Source of the DNA: CF-39 sp035651155
GTDB taxonomy: Bacteria; Chloroflexota; Limnocylindria; P2-11E
NCBI GenBank assembly: GCA_035651155.1
Contig: DASRGG010000036.1
Coordinates: forward strand, 1 to 64,000
Direction of reading: 5' to 3'
DNA length: 64,000 nucleotides
This document shows, in pieces, positions 48,330 to 57,559 of the stretch (within the stretch, counting starts at the first letter, position 1; each line of letters starts with the position of its first letter). A model generated the notes under the pieces. The model did not search any database and was not told the DNA's origin. It saw only the letters and a list, made by a program, of their open reading frames with translations. Both the position numbers and the translations under genes were made by a program.

Positions 48330-49657
48330 GACGATCCCGGTACCAGCGCCCGCCAGTCGACCGCGTGGAGACGTTCGCTCGGGATGTAGCCCCGTCCGGT
48401 CTTCGCGAGATCGCGACCGTTGACCCGCACGATGTCCGCGGTGTGATCGAAGCCCGACCCGTGCACGAGCGCGGACCCGACGCCGTACACATCCACCGGC
48501 ACGCCGAGCTCCTCGAAGCGCCGGATCTTCGCCGCGTCGAAGCCGCCCGAGGCGACGATGCGCACGTGCTGGTAGCCCGCGGCGTCGAGCGCCGTGCGCA
48601 GGAGCTCGATCAGTCGCGGCGTGACGCCGCGGATCTCGTCCTGCCCCGCGACGCCTTCGCGCTCGCGCAGCTCGTCCAGGACCGCCTTGTCGATGAGCGA
48701 CTCGCTCGTGTCGACGCGCACGCCCCAGAGGCGCTGGCCGAGGGCGTGCGCCACGCCCAGGGACGTGTTCACGACGTCGTTCTGGAAGTCGACGAGGGCG
48801 GTGAGATTCACGTGGCCCTCCGGCGTGCCCTTCGCGGTGAGATGCCCGACCGCGTCGCTCGCGCGGTTGACGTACTCGTCGAACTTGAGCGTCGCGACGG
48901 TCGTGTCGCCTCCGTAGACGGCGATGAGCGCGTGCGGGATCGTGCCCAGTCCGAGCGAGCCCCACCATTCACCCTGCTCGTCGGTCGACACGCCGATCGC
49001 GCCGCCCACGTACGCGGCGTAGCCCGAGCTCGCCTGCGCCTCGTGCGCCTCGTGCCGCGCGCCGAACATGATCACCGGCTTGCCGCCCGCGGCGGCGACG
49101 ACGTCGCGGGTGTTCGTGGCGACGCGGGTCCCTTCGGTGAGCGCGCCCAAGTACAGCGTCTCGAGGTGCGCGAACGACGCGTACTCGCCTTCGATCCGCA
49201 TCACCGGCTCGCGCGGGTCCGCCGTCTCGCCGTCGTACAGGGACTCGACCCGCAGGTCCTGCCAGGCGGGCTCCCAGAGGCCCGCGAGCTCGTGCGAGAT
49301 GTCGAACACCTCGCGCGCGATCGGCGCGTACGCCTCCCACCCCTCGCGCGCGAGCGCGAGCCAGTGCGCGTACAGGCGGCGCTCGGCCGCGACGTAGCGC
49401 GCGAAGAGATCCTCGGCGCGCGCGCGGTCGCGGTATCGGCCCGCGCCGACGTGGAGGAGCGCGAGCGTCTGGTCGGTGCCGACGATCACGGCCTGCGGGT
49501 GCTTCTGGAACACCTGCATCGTCACGCGATCGTGGCGCGCGTCGCGCTCGAGGATGAGCTTCGTCCGCGCGAAGTAGATGTCGGACTTGTAGCCGGCGCG
49601 GATCTTCTCGATCGGCAGCCGGAAGACCTCGGGATGCAGCCGCTGGGTGACGATCAT
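48311..49657 (-). CDS. Nicotinate phosphoribosyltransferase
   Basis: A 448-residue enzyme of the NAPRTase family, which makes nicotinate mononucleotide in the NAD salvage path. Landmarks: RLPIEKIRAGYKSDIYFARTKLILE near residue 15, TRVATNTRDVVAAAGGKPVIMFGARHEAHEAQ near residue 180, YVGGAIGVSTDEQGEWW, VDFQNDVVNTSLGVAHALGQRLWGVRVDTSESL, and IVASGGFDAAKIRRFEELGVPVDVYGVGSALV, the phosphate-binding end. The sequence resembles the longer, NAPRTase-like archaeal/Chloroflexota branch. ATG at 49657, 14 bases after the SDR gene. Confidence 0.88.
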   Translation of the reverse strand: MIVTQRLHPEVFRLPIEKIRAGYKSDIYFARTKLILERDARHDRVTMQVFQKHPQAVIVGTDQTLALLHVGAGRYRDRARAEDLFARYVAAERRLYAHWLALAREGWEAYAPIAREVFDISHELAGLWEPAWQDLRVESLYDGETADPREPVMRIEGEYASFAHLETLYLGALTEGTRVATNTRDVVAAAGGKPVIMFGARHEAHEAQASSGYAAYVGGAIGVSTDEQGEWWGSLGLGTIPHALIAVYGGDTTVATLKFDEYVNRASDAVGHLTAKGTPEGHVNLTALVDFQNDVVNTSLGVAHALGQRLWGVRVDTSESLIDKAVLDELREREGVAGQDEIRGVTPRLIELLRTALDAAGYQHVRIVASGGFDAAKIRRFEELGVPVDVYGVGSALVHGSGFDHTADIVRVNGRDLAKTGRGYIPSERLHAVDWRALVPGSSWVRSS

Positions 49658-49671
49658 GCCCTTCGCGCCCC

Positions 49672-50472
49672 TTAGAACATGCTCATGAGCATGCCGCCGT
49701 CCACCTGCAGTGAGACGCCGGTGATGTACGACGCGCGTGGCGACGCGACGAAGACGACCGCAGCGGCGAACTCCTCCGGGCGGCCGTAGCGACCCATCGG
49801 AATGACCGTCTCCTCGTAGTGCTTGCGCACGGCGTCGGGTGTCGTGCCCTGGCGCTTCGCGATGTCGGTGTCGAGCTGGATGAGCCGGTCGGTCGCGATG
49901 CGCCCGGGCTGCACCGCGTTCACGCGGATGCCCTCCTTGGCGAGGTCCGTCGCGAGCGTCTTCAGCATCCCGTGCACGCCGGCGCGGAGCGCGTTCGACA
50001 GGATGAGGTTCAGGTACTGCGAGGGCTGCCGCACCGACGTCGATGTCGAGTAGACGATCGAGCCGCCCTTCTGCGCGCGCATCTGCGGCAGCACGAGGCG
50101 CGTCAAGCGGACGGCCGACATCAGCGTGAGCTCGAAGGCCTTCTCCCAGGCCGCGTCGTCGAGATCGTCGAAGCGGCCCGGCGGCGGCCCGCCCGCGTTC
50201 ACGTACAGGACGTCGATCGCGCCGTATTTCGCGAGCGCCGTCCGCACGAAGGCCTCACAGCCGTCCACCGTGGAGAGGTCCGCGGCGACGGGCAGCACGT
50301 CGCCCTTCGTCGCGCTCACGATCTCTTCCGCGGCCTTCGCGACGGCGGCGTCGTCGCGACTGCACATCGCGACCCTGGCGCCCTCGCGCGCGAACTCCTC
50401 CGCGACGGCTCGGCCGAGCCCCTTCGATGCCGCGGCGACCAGGGCGACCTTGCCCCGAAGACCGAGGTCCAT
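49672..50472 (-). CDS. Short-chain dehydrogenase/reductase, BKR-like without YxxxK
   Basis: A 266-residue Rossmann protein. The NAD(P) motif is VAAASKGLGRAVAEEFAREGARVAM, then LYVNAGGPPPGRFDDL, SIVYSTSTSVRQPSQYLNLILSNALRAGVHGMLKTLA, VNAVQPGRIATDRL and SYITGVSLQVDGGML. The usual catalytic Tyr-x3-Lys is not kept: QYLNLILSN stands at its place, with a Lys a little later in KTLA. I remember a distinct SDR branch (BKR-like SDR) with this pattern, so this is not damage. Reaction unknown. It is followed after 14 bases by the nicotinate phosphoribosyltransferase gene. Confidence 0.88.
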   Translation of the reverse strand: MDLGLRGKVALVAAASKGLGRAVAEEFAREGARVAMCSRDDAAVAKAAEEIVSATKGDVLPVAADLSTVDGCEAFVRTALAKYGAIDVLYVNAGGPPPGRFDDLDDAAWEKAFELTLMSAVRLTRLVLPQMRAQKGGSIVYSTSTSVRQPSQYLNLILSNALRAGVHGMLKTLATDLAKEGIRVNAVQPGRIATDRLIQLDTDIAKRQGTTPDAVRKHYEETVIPMGRYGRPEEFAAAVVFVASPRASYITGVSLQVDGGMLMSMF

Positions 50473-50481
50473 GACCTGATG

Positions 50482-51282
50482 CTAGACGGGATACCCGAGG
50501 AGCAGCGTCGCGACGACGACGGCGGCGAGCAGGAGCCGGTAGGCGACGAACCAGTTCAGGGAGTGGCCGCGGAGGAACCGGATGAGGAACGCGACCGCGG
50601 CCATCCCGGAGACGAACGAGACGATGAAGCCGACGGCCAGCACGTCGGGCGCGGCGAAGAGGGCCTGCGCCTTGCGCGCGTCGAGGAGCGTCTTCACGCC
50701 GGCGCCGAGGATGACCGGCGTCGCCAGCAGGAACGAGAAGCGCGTCGCTTCCTCCCGCGTCAGGTCGCGCAGCAAGCCGGCGGAGATCGTGATGCCCGAT
50801 CGGCTGATGCCGGGCAGGAGCGCGACCGCCTGCGCCGCGCCGATCAGCACCGCGTCCGCGAGCGCGAGCGATCCGAAGCCGCGTGACCGGCGCGCGAGGC
50901 GCTCGACCAGCACGAAGATGACGGACCCGACGATGAGCCCGAGCACGATCCACCACGCCGATCGGAGCGTCGTCGAGACGACGCTCTCGAAGAGCACGCC
51001 GGCGACCGCGGCGGGGACCGTGCCCACGATGAAGAGGAGCGGCACCTGCCAGCGTTCGCGGATGAGGTCCACGAGCAGGCCGATCCAGGTGCGAGCGAAG
51101 TAGAGGAGGACGGCGAGCGCCGTCCCGAGGTGCAGCGCGACGTCGAAGGAGAGGCCGAACCGATCGGGATCCAGTCCCAGCGCCTGCGACACGAGGATGA
51201 GATGCGCGGTCGAGCTCACCGGCAGGAACTCGCTGAGGCCCTGAACGAGCCCGAGGATCGCCGCCGCGGCGAGATCGTTCAT
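50482..51282 (-). CDS. uppP: Undecaprenyl-diphosphate phosphatase
   Basis: A 266-residue integral membrane enzyme that recycles the lipid carrier of peptidoglycan and glycan synthesis. The first active-site block is ILGLVQGLSEFLPVSSTAHLILV (Glu and Ser-Ser-Thr), and the second is VALLPGISRSGITISAGLLRDLTREEATRFSFLL (Ser-Arg-Ser-Gly). About eight membrane segments and a normal length. ATG start. It lies between the gene at 51308 (25 bases upstream) and the SDR gene (9 bases downstream), so the run 49672-53263 may be one transcript. Confidence 0.94.
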   Translation of the reverse strand: MNDLAAAAILGLVQGLSEFLPVSSTAHLILVSQALGLDPDRFGLSFDVALHLGTALAVLLYFARTWIGLLVDLIRERWQVPLLFIVGTVPAAVAGVLFESVVSTTLRSAWWIVLGLIVGSVIFVLVERLARRSRGFGSLALADAVLIGAAQAVALLPGISRSGITISAGLLRDLTREEATRFSFLLATPVILGAGVKTLLDARKAQALFAAPDVLAVGFIVSFVSGMAAVAFLIRFLRGHSLNWFVAYRLLLAAVVVATLLLGYPV

Positions 51283-51307
51283 GCTCTACCGCTCCGCGCT
51301 CGGCCGC

Positions 51308-52300
51308 TCATCGCATGACCCCCTCGGCGGTCGCGAGCGCGTCGTGCGCTTCGCGCTCGCGCGCCGCGATGGCCTCCAGCTGCTTGGCCCAGGCGCGCCG
51401 ATGGCCCGGGTCGAGGAAGCGCATCGCGACGCCGGCATCGAACGCCCCCACGCCGGCCTTCTCGGCCGCGTCCGCGCTGTAGCCGTACGACTCGGCCGCG
51501 CGCAGCAGATCGGCACCCGGCGATCCGGGGAAGAGGGCGCGCGTCCCGCGGAGGAAGCGCGCGGCGGCACGGCGCTTGTCGACGTGGATCGTGCGCATGG
51601 CGTGGTCGGCGAACGCCGCGGCGCCCGCGTGCCGGGTGTCGGCCCATCGGGCGTCGTCGCGGACGCCGTCGAGCCAGGTCCGGAGCGCCTTCTCGGTCGC
51701 GTCGCGCATGCGCAGCGCTTCGCGCACGCCCTCGTGCGCGAGCTGCGCGCGATCAGGCGCGGGGCCATGGTCGAGGAACGCGACGAGACCGTGCTCGGTG
51801 TCGCTGAACGCGCTCCAGTCCACCTTCGTCGGCTTCTCGGTCTTGTCGAAGTATGTGCGCGCGAAGAACGCCGGTCCCTCGTCGTCGTAGCCCACGATGA
51901 GCCCGTACTCCGCCGGCCCCGCGATGCCGCGCACGAGCGGCGGCACCTTCGCGTCGACGGCCTCCGCGACGCGATCGAGCACGAGCGAGCGCATCTCGTC
52001 GTCGAACGGCGGCCCGACGACGTCCGGCCTCATCCCGGCGGCGTGCGCCCCCCGAGAGAGCGTCGCGTCGTCGAGCGGCGCCGCGGCCAGCGGGTCCCAC
52101 GTGGCGGCGTCGATCGTGGTCGTGAACGCCGCCGCGGAGACGCCCATGATCCATTCGTACTCCGTGCCCGTCGCGACCGCGAGGCACGCGGGCAGCGTGC
52201 AGTCGCGGCCTTCGCCGAACCGGAGCGGGGGAATGTCCTTCAGGATGCGCCGCCGCGCCATGCCGGTCGAAGCGTAATCGACGGGCGCCGAAGCGAGCAC
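51308..52300 (-). CDS. Hypothetical protein, possibly BtrH/C39-like cysteine-protein fold
   Basis: A 330-residue soluble protein. Residues 20-70 read KDIPPLRFGEGRDCTLPACLAVATGTEYEWIMGVSAAAF: a Cys at the start of a hydrophobic helix, which is how papain-like and BtrH-N-type proteins begin. A later GLIVGYDDEGPAFFARTYF resembles the strand bearing the His of that fold. The C-terminal 150 residues are helical with many Arg and Ala. The assignment is only a suggestion. GTG at 52300, or ATG at 52261 (MARRRILKDIPPL). It follows the toroid-protein gene by 6 bases. Confidence 0.6.
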   Translation of the reverse strand: MLASAPVDYASTGMARRRILKDIPPLRFGEGRDCTLPACLAVATGTEYEWIMGVSAAAFTTTIDAATWDPLAAAPLDDATLSRGAHAAGMRPDVVGPPFDDEMRSLVLDRVAEAVDAKVPPLVRGIAGPAEYGLIVGYDDEGPAFFARTYFDKTEKPTKVDWSAFSDTEHGLVAFLDHGPAPDRAQLAHEGVREALRMRDATEKALRTWLDGVRDDARWADTRHAGAAAFADHAMRTIHVDKRRAAARFLRGTRALFPGSPGADLLRAAESYGYSADAAEKAGVGAFDAGVAMRFLDPGHRRAWAKQLEAIAAREREAHDALATAEGVMR

Positions 52301-52306
52301 GACGAC

Positions 52307-53263
52307 CTAGTCGCCCTTCTCCTCTGATCCGAACGCGTGCTTGAGGATGGTGAGGACCTGCAGGGTCACCCACTTCGACGCGTCGACGCGCGACGGCATG
52401 CGATCCGAGTACGGCGCCCGCCCCGCCCACCGTCCGCGCGGGTCCTGGCGCGCGAGGAGCCAGGCGATCGCCGGCTGAGCGCGCGGGTCGTCGATCTCGC
52501 CGGCGGCGTCGATGGCGCGGAGCACGAAGAGGACGTCGGCCTGATAGAAGAGCGGGAACGAGAGCTGCCGCCAGAGGTAGCTCGGCTCGGTCGCGGTGGG
52601 ATAGCGCCCGCGCTCGAGCTTGTACGAGAGCAGGAACTCGACGCCGCGGCGGAGCGTGCGCTCCACCTCGCGCGTCCGTGCGGCCTCGGGAAGCGCCGCG
52701 AGGCCCCAGATGAGACGCGCGTAGCCCCACGCGCACGGGTCCTCGCCGTTGATGGCGCAGGCCGCGTCGTATCTCCGCGAATCGCGCACCAGTCGTTGCA
52801 CGAGCGGCTCGACGCGCGCGTCCGCGCCGTACCCCGCCATCGCGACGTATCGGACGACGTTGCCGACGAAACACGACATGCCGTGATCGTTCTTGAAGAT
52901 CCAACCCATCCCGCCGCGGTCCGCTTCGCCGAGGTCGTCGAGGACGCGTCGCGCCGCGCTGCGGATGCGCGGATCGCCGGGGTCGGCGCCGTACTCGATG
53001 AGCAGCAGGTTCGACCAATGCGTGCCCTGGTACTTCGGCGCGTACATGTTCGGACCCGCCCAGCTCCCGTCGCTGCGCTGGCGCTTGAGGATCGTGGAGA
53101 TCGGCGGCGAGCTCATCGCCCGCTGCTGCGCCTCGCGCAGCTCGGCGTCGCGCGGGCCGCGGTCCAGCAGCTGCCGGAGCGTGAGCGCGCGCACCGCGGG
53201 CTCGGACCTCTCGAGGAGCCACGGCGTCGGGTCCGCATGCAGGAGCCTCCGCCAGGGCATCAC
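52307..53263 (-). CDS. Terpene-cyclase/prenyltransferase toroid-like protein
   Basis: A 318-residue protein made of alpha-alpha hairpins. QW-like turns mark the repeats: LKRQRSDGSWAGP, GGMGWIFKN and LLARQDPRGRWAGR; CAINGEDPCAWGYARLIWGL and YPTATEPSYLWRQLSFPLFYQADVLFVLRAI lie between. This is the fold of squalene cyclases and protein prenyltransferase beta subunits; relatives of this size are often annotated loosely as NifH-like. The DxDD acid motif of class II cyclases is not seen, so it is probably a binding protein or an unknown enzyme. The start GTG 53263 or ATG 53260 overlaps the tldE stop. Confidence 0.78.
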   Translation of the reverse strand: MMPWRRLLHADPTPWLLERSEPAVRALTLRQLLDRGPRDAELREAQQRAMSSPPISTILKRQRSDGSWAGPNMYAPKYQGTHWSNLLLIEYGADPGDPRIRSAARRVLDDLGEADRGGMGWIFKNDHGMSCFVGNVVRYVAMAGYGADARVEPLVQRLVRDSRRYDAACAINGEDPCAWGYARLIWGLAALPEAARTREVERTLRRGVEFLLSYKLERGRYPTATEPSYLWRQLSFPLFYQADVLFVLRAIDAAGEIDDPRAQPAIAWLLARQDPRGRWAGRAPYSDRMPSRVDASKWVTLQVLTILKHAFGSEEKGD

Positions 53264-54612
53264 GTCCCGCCTACCGAGAGCTCGGCGACGACGAGCGTCG
53301 GGCTGCCGATCCCGCCGGGACCGAACACCAGATCCGTCCCGACCCCCGTGATCGACGAGAGAAGGTGCGTGAGATTGCCCGCGATGGTCACGCCCTGAAC
53401 GGCCTGCACTGGGGTGCCCTTCTCGAGATACGTGCCCGTCGCTCCGAGCGAGAACTCGCCCGAGACCGGATCGATGGTGTGCACGTTGAGGAGGCTGGTG
53501 ATCGCGAGCGCTCGGTCGAGAGCGTCGACGAGGGCCTTCGGGTCGTCCACACCGGCCTCAACGTAGAAGTTCGACGGTCCGATGCGGCTCGGCGACGCGT
53601 ACGATCCCCGGCGCGCGTTCCCGTTCGACGTGCCGCCAAGCTTGCGTGCCGTCTTGATGTTGGTCAGATACCCGCGCAGCGTCCCGCGCTCGACGAGCGT
53701 GCGCCGCGTGGTCGCGATCCCTTCACCGTCGAACGGCGCGCTGCGCGTGCCACCCGGACGGCGCGCGTCGTCGACGATCGTGACTCGCTCGTTCACCACG
53801 CGCCGGCCGATCCTTCCGGCGAAGAGGCTTCGTCCCTTGAGCACGTTGTCCGCGGAGAAGAGCGGCGAGATCGCGCCGAGCAGGCTCATGCTCATCCACG
53901 GGTCGAGGATCACGGGCAGCTTCTGCGTGGGGAACGGCTTCGCGCCGAGCTTCTCGATCGCGCGCCGCGCGGCGCGAGTGCCGATCCGCCGCGGGTCGAG
54001 GTCGGCGATCCGCCGCGCGGCCTCGCCGTGATATCCGATCTGCCGCTCGCCGTTCTGCGACGCGACCGGGCTCGTGGTCGCGCCGCAGGAGGTCTCCGTG
54101 TACGACGCGCGGACGCCGGTCGTCGTCGCGATCACGGTCGTGATCGAGGAGTCGCTGTACGTCGTCTTGCGGAAATGGCTGATGCGCGGATCCGACTCGC
54201 GCGCCGCGCGCTCGACCTCGAGCGCGATCGCGCCGCGGTCCGCGAGCGGCCGCTCCTCGAGACCAGGGTGGGCGATGCCGAGATCGACGTCCGCGAGCGG
54301 CTCGCTCGCGATCGCGAGGTCCGCGTCGGGCTCGGTGATCTTCGCCATGCGGCGCGCCTGGTCCACGCACGCCTCGATGCCGACGCCGGACAGGTCCGAC
54401 GAATGCGCGAAGCCCATGCGCGCGCCGTCGAGCACGCGCACGCCGAGGCCGCGCTCGCCCCGCGCGATCGCGCTCTCGATCGCGCCGTCCTTCGTCTCGA
54501 CGGTCCCGGACAGCGCGTCGCGAAGGAAGACCTCCGCGGTGCGCACGCCACCGTCGCGCAGCGCCGCGAGCGCGCGGTCGACGACCTCGTCGTTCGCGAG
54601 CCGCGGTGTCAC
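53260..54612 (-). CDS. tldE: TldE/PmbA-family metallopeptidase subunit
   Basis: A 450-residue PmbA/TldE protein. It has VETKDGAIESAIARGERGLGVRVLDGARMGFAHSSDLS at the front, LPVILDPWMSMSLLGAISPLFSADNVLKGRSLFAGRIG in the middle and VSGEFSLGATGTYLEKG at the end. It lacks the zinc HExxxH motif, as TldE does, and should pair with TldD, encoded just upstream, to form the heterodimer that cleaves unfolded peptides (including microcin B17 and CcdA in E. coli). GTG at 54612. It lies 70 bases after tldD; the gap shows nothing. Confidence 0.93.
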   Translation of the reverse strand: MTPRLANDEVVDRALAALRDGGVRTAEVFLRDALSGTVETKDGAIESAIARGERGLGVRVLDGARMGFAHSSDLSGVGIEACVDQARRMAKITEPDADLAIASEPLADVDLGIAHPGLEERPLADRGAIALEVERAARESDPRISHFRKTTYSDSSITTVIATTTGVRASYTETSCGATTSPVASQNGERQIGYHGEAARRIADLDPRRIGTRAARRAIEKLGAKPFPTQKLPVILDPWMSMSLLGAISPLFSADNVLKGRSLFAGRIGRRVVNERVTIVDDARRPGGTRSAPFDGEGIATTRRTLVERGTLRGYLTNIKTARKLGGTSNGNARRGSYASPSRIGPSNFYVEAGVDDPKALVDALDRALAITSLLNVHTIDPVSGEFSLGATGTYLEKGTPVQAVQGVTIAGNLTHLLSSITGVGTDLVFGPGGIGSPTLVVAELSVGGT

Positions 54613-54682
54613 CTGCTCAACCTCTCGTTGTCACTCGAGGGTCGGACTCGCTCGTCGCGAGTGAATCGCTCCTCGCTCGTCT

Positions 54683-56086
54683 TCATTCGAGCTTTCCGCC
54701 CACGACGACGGACGGGATGCGCAGCGTCGGCTGCGCGTCCGCGACCGGTGCGCTCTGGCCATCCTTGCCGCAGGTCCCGGTCGAGTACCCGAGGTCCCAG
54801 CCGACCATGTCGATCTCGCTCATGAGCTTCGGTCCCTGGCCGACGAGCGTCGCGCCGCGGAGCGGCTCCGCGATCTTGCCGTCGCGGATGCGGTAGCACT
54901 CGCTGATCTCGAAGGCGAAGTTTCCCGACACGACGTCGACCTGGCCGCCGCCCATCTTCTTCACGAAGATGCCGTCCTTCACCGATCGGACGATCTCGTC
55001 CGGGTCGCTCCCTCCGCGCTCGATCATCGTGTTGGTCATGCGGCAGATCGGCAGGTAGCGGAAGGACTCGCGGCGCGCGTTGCCGCTTCGCGCGATGCCG
55101 AGCTTCTCCGCGTGCGTGCGGTCCGAGAGGTAGGTCTTGAGCACGCCCCGCTCGATGAGCACGGTGCGCCGCGTCGGCGTGCCCTCGTCGTCCATCGCGG
55201 CCGTGCCGCGCCGGCCGGGGTCGCGTCCGTCGTCGACGACGGTGATGAGCTCGCTCGCGACCTTCTCACCGATGCGACCCGAGTACACCGACAGTCCCTT
55301 CAGGTTGAGGTCCGCCTCGAGGCCGTGGCCGACCGACTCGTGGATGAGCGTCCCGCCGGCCGCGCTCGACAGCACCACCATGTACCTGCCCGCGGGCGCG
55401 GGCCGCGCGCCGACGTTGAGCACCGCGCGGCGCGCGGCCGTCGTCGCGGTCTCCGTGACGATGTCGTCGCCGAGCATCTCGAAGCCGCGCGTGCCGCGCA
55501 CGGCCTCGAACGACGACTCGAGGACGTCGCCCTGCTTCGCGACCACGCTGAGCGCGAGGTTCAGACGCACGCGCGTGTCCGTCCGATAGATCCCCTCGCT
55601 GTTCGCGACGATGACGTCCTGGACGCTCTCCGCGTACGAGGCGGTGACCTGCACGACGCGCGGGTCGACGGCGCGCGCGACCCGGTCGGCTAGGCGCAGG
55701 AGTGCCACCTTGCGCTGCGCCGGCACGCTGCGGGGGTCGATCGCGACCGAATGTGGTCGCGTGAGCTCGTCCGGGGTCAGCCGGACCGCTTCGCGCAGGT
55801 CGCCGCCGCCGCTGACGCTGGCCGCCGCGCGGCCGGCGAGCGCCAGCACGTCGTCCGCGTCGGTGACGTTGCCGTTCGCGTAGATCGTCCGCCCGCCGGC
55901 GGTGACGCGCACGCCCGCACCCTGGTCGACACCGCCGATCGCGTCTTCGATGCGTCCGTCGTCGAGCGTGAGCTGCAGGGTCTCGTGTCGCTCCCAGAAC
56001 AGCTCCGCCACGTCGCCGCCGCGTGAGAGTGCCGTGCGCAGCGCGCGTTCCGCCTCACGCGCGGAAACGGCATGCGGGCGCGTCAT
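54683..56086 (-). CDS. tldD: TldD-family zinc metallopeptidase
   Basis: A 467-residue TldD protein. The zinc motif is GGTLIHESVGHGLEADLN, with the HExxxH spacing of this family. Other landmarks are LTLDDGRIEDAIGGVDQGAGVRV, YSGRIGEKVASELITVVDDG, GTPTRRTVLIERGVLKTYLSDR, SGNARRESFRYLPICRMTNTMIERG and VDVVSGNFAFEISECYRIRDGKI. With TldE it forms a proteolytic chamber for short, unstructured peptides. ATG at 56086. Nothing in the 94 bases upstream except a Gly/Arg-rich non-coding stretch. Confidence 0.94.
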   Translation of the reverse strand: MTRPHAVSAREAERALRTALSRGGDVAELFWERHETLQLTLDDGRIEDAIGGVDQGAGVRVTAGGRTIYANGNVTDADDVLALAGRAAASVSGGGDLREAVRLTPDELTRPHSVAIDPRSVPAQRKVALLRLADRVARAVDPRVVQVTASYAESVQDVIVANSEGIYRTDTRVRLNLALSVVAKQGDVLESSFEAVRGTRGFEMLGDDIVTETATTAARRAVLNVGARPAPAGRYMVVLSSAAGGTLIHESVGHGLEADLNLKGLSVYSGRIGEKVASELITVVDDGRDPGRRGTAAMDDEGTPTRRTVLIERGVLKTYLSDRTHAEKLGIARSGNARRESFRYLPICRMTNTMIERGGSDPDEIVRSVKDGIFVKKMGGGQVDVVSGNFAFEISECYRIRDGKIAEPLRGATLVGQGPKLMSEIDMVGWDLGYSTGTCGKDGQSAPVADAQPTLRIPSVVVGGKLE

Positions 56087-56180
56087 GGTCAGCGTGCTGC
56101 CGATGCCCTCTCCCCTTACCGCCCGTCAGCAGCCGCCGCAGGCGGTCCGCTCGCGAGGTGGCGGGGAGATGGTACGACGG

Positions 56181-56588
56181 CTATTCGCCGATGACGGTAA
56201 CGGTGGCGTGACGTTCGCGAGGTCCGTCGTAGTCCGCGAGATAGATGCCCTGCCACGTGCCGAGCACGAGCTCGCCGTCACGCACCGCGAGCGTCACATC
56301 GTTGCCGGTGAGCACGGCTTTGATGTGCGCGTCCGCGTTCCCCTCGGCGTGGCGGAACTCTTCCTCGCGCGGCACGAGCCTCGCAAGATGCGAGAGCAGA
56401 TCGCGCTGGACGTCGGGGTCGGCGTTCTCGTTCACGAACACGCCCGCGGTCGTGTGGAGCGTCGCGACGACGCAGAGACCCTCGCGCACCTTCGACCGCG
56501 TGACCGCCGCGCGCACCCGCGCGGTGATGTCGGCCGTCGCGACCTTCTTCTCGCTCGAGACGGTCAACCGCTCGTGGTACACGGTCAT
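56181..56588 (-). CDS. yjbQ: YjbQ/UPF0047 family protein
   Basis: A 135-residue protein of the YjbQ family, for which a secondary thiamine-phosphate synthase activity has been reported. It has the whole set of conserved pieces: CVVATLHTTAGVFVNENADPDVQRDLLSHLARLVP, HAEGNADAHIKAVLTGNDVTLAVRDGELVLGTWQGIYLADYDGPR. The histidines and Asn in these motifs form a metal site. ATG at 56588 with ATGA overlap on the dehydratase stop, so the two are coupled. Confidence 0.92.
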   Translation of the reverse strand: MTVYHERLTVSSEKKVATADITARVRAAVTRSKVREGLCVVATLHTTAGVFVNENADPDVQRDLLSHLARLVPREEEFRHAEGNADAHIKAVLTGNDVTLAVRDGELVLGTWQGIYLADYDGPRERHATVTVIGE

Positions 56589-57559
56589 GCCTGGACCCTC
56601 GCTCGCAGGATGCGTGCGAGCACGGCGGGAGCGATGTTGCCGCCGCTCGCGATGAGCACGGTCTTGCGTCCGCGGACGTCCACCTTGCCTTCGCGGACGG
56701 CCGCGAGCGGGGCCGCGCCGGAGGGTTCGATGAGCAGCGAGAGCCGTTCGAGGAGCTCGTAGGTCGCGGCCTCGAGCGCGGCCTCGCTCACGGTGACGTA
56801 CTCGTCGATGTAACGGCGCCCGAGGGCGATGCTCATCGGCATGGTCGTGCGCGCCACGAGCTTGTCGGCGATGCTCGCGGGCTTCTCGAGCACGACCGGG
56901 GTCCCCGCGCGCACGGAGCGCCCGACCTCGTCCGATCCCGCCGGCTCGACGCCGATCACACGCACGCGCGGCCGCTCGCTCTTCACCGCGAGCGCGATCC
57001 CCGCGGAGAGCCCGCCGCCGCCGACCGCCACGACGACCTGGTCGAGGTCCGGGAGCTCCTCCAGCAGCTCGAGCCCGATCGTGCCCTGGCCCGCGACGAT
57101 GAGCCGGTCCGCGTACGGATGGATGAAGGTGCGGCCCTGGTCGCGCTCGATGCGGTGCGCGAGGACCTCCGCGTCGTCGAAGACGTCGCCTTCGAGGAGG
57201 ACCTCCGCGCCGTACGCGCGGCACACGCCCACGATCGTCGGCGAGACGCCGCGCGGCATGACGACGATCGCCGACGTTCCCAGCGTATGCGCGGCGAAGG
57301 CCACGCCCTGCGCGTGACTGCCCGCCGACGCCGCCACCACGCCACGCCGGCGCGCCTCGGCGTCGAGCGACGCGGTCTTCACGAGCGCGCCGCGCGCCTT
57401 GAACGCGCGTGTGGGCTTGAACGATTCGAGCTTCAGGTACACGTCGCCTCCGAGCTCGGATGAGAGCAGCGGCGACCGCTCGAGCGGCGCCCGCGGCAGA
57501 TAGCGATCGACGATCGCGCGCGCGGCGCGGACATCGTCGATCGCCGGCAGCTCGAGCAC
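56585..57559 (-). CDS. Threonine/serine dehydratase, PLP-dependent
   Basis: A 324-residue fold-type II PLP enzyme. The PLP lysine is in LKLESFKPTRAFKARGA, the substrate loop is ASAGSHAQGVAFAAHTLG (a Ser-Ala variant of SSGNHAQ), the phosphate loop is VVAVGGGGLSAGIAL, and IASGGNIAPAVL is the final motif. There is no ACT regulatory domain, so it is the catabolic, short form; serine racemase or an L-threo-hydroxyaspartate dehydratase is possible. ATG at 57559. The 134-base gap to the divergent prmC holds no gene. Confidence 0.88.
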   Translation of the reverse strand: MLELPAIDDVRAARAIVDRYLPRAPLERSPLLSSELGGDVYLKLESFKPTRAFKARGALVKTASLDAEARRRGVVAASAGSHAQGVAFAAHTLGTSAIVVMPRGVSPTIVGVCRAYGAEVLLEGDVFDDAEVLAHRIERDQGRTFIHPYADRLIVAGQGTIGLELLEELPDLDQVVVAVGGGGLSAGIALAVKSERPRVRVIGVEPAGSDEVGRSVRAGTPVVLEKPASIADKLVARTTMPMSIALGRRYIDEYVTVSEAALEAATYELLERLSLLIEPSGAAPLAAVREGKVDVRGRKTVLIASGGNIAPAVLARILRARVQA

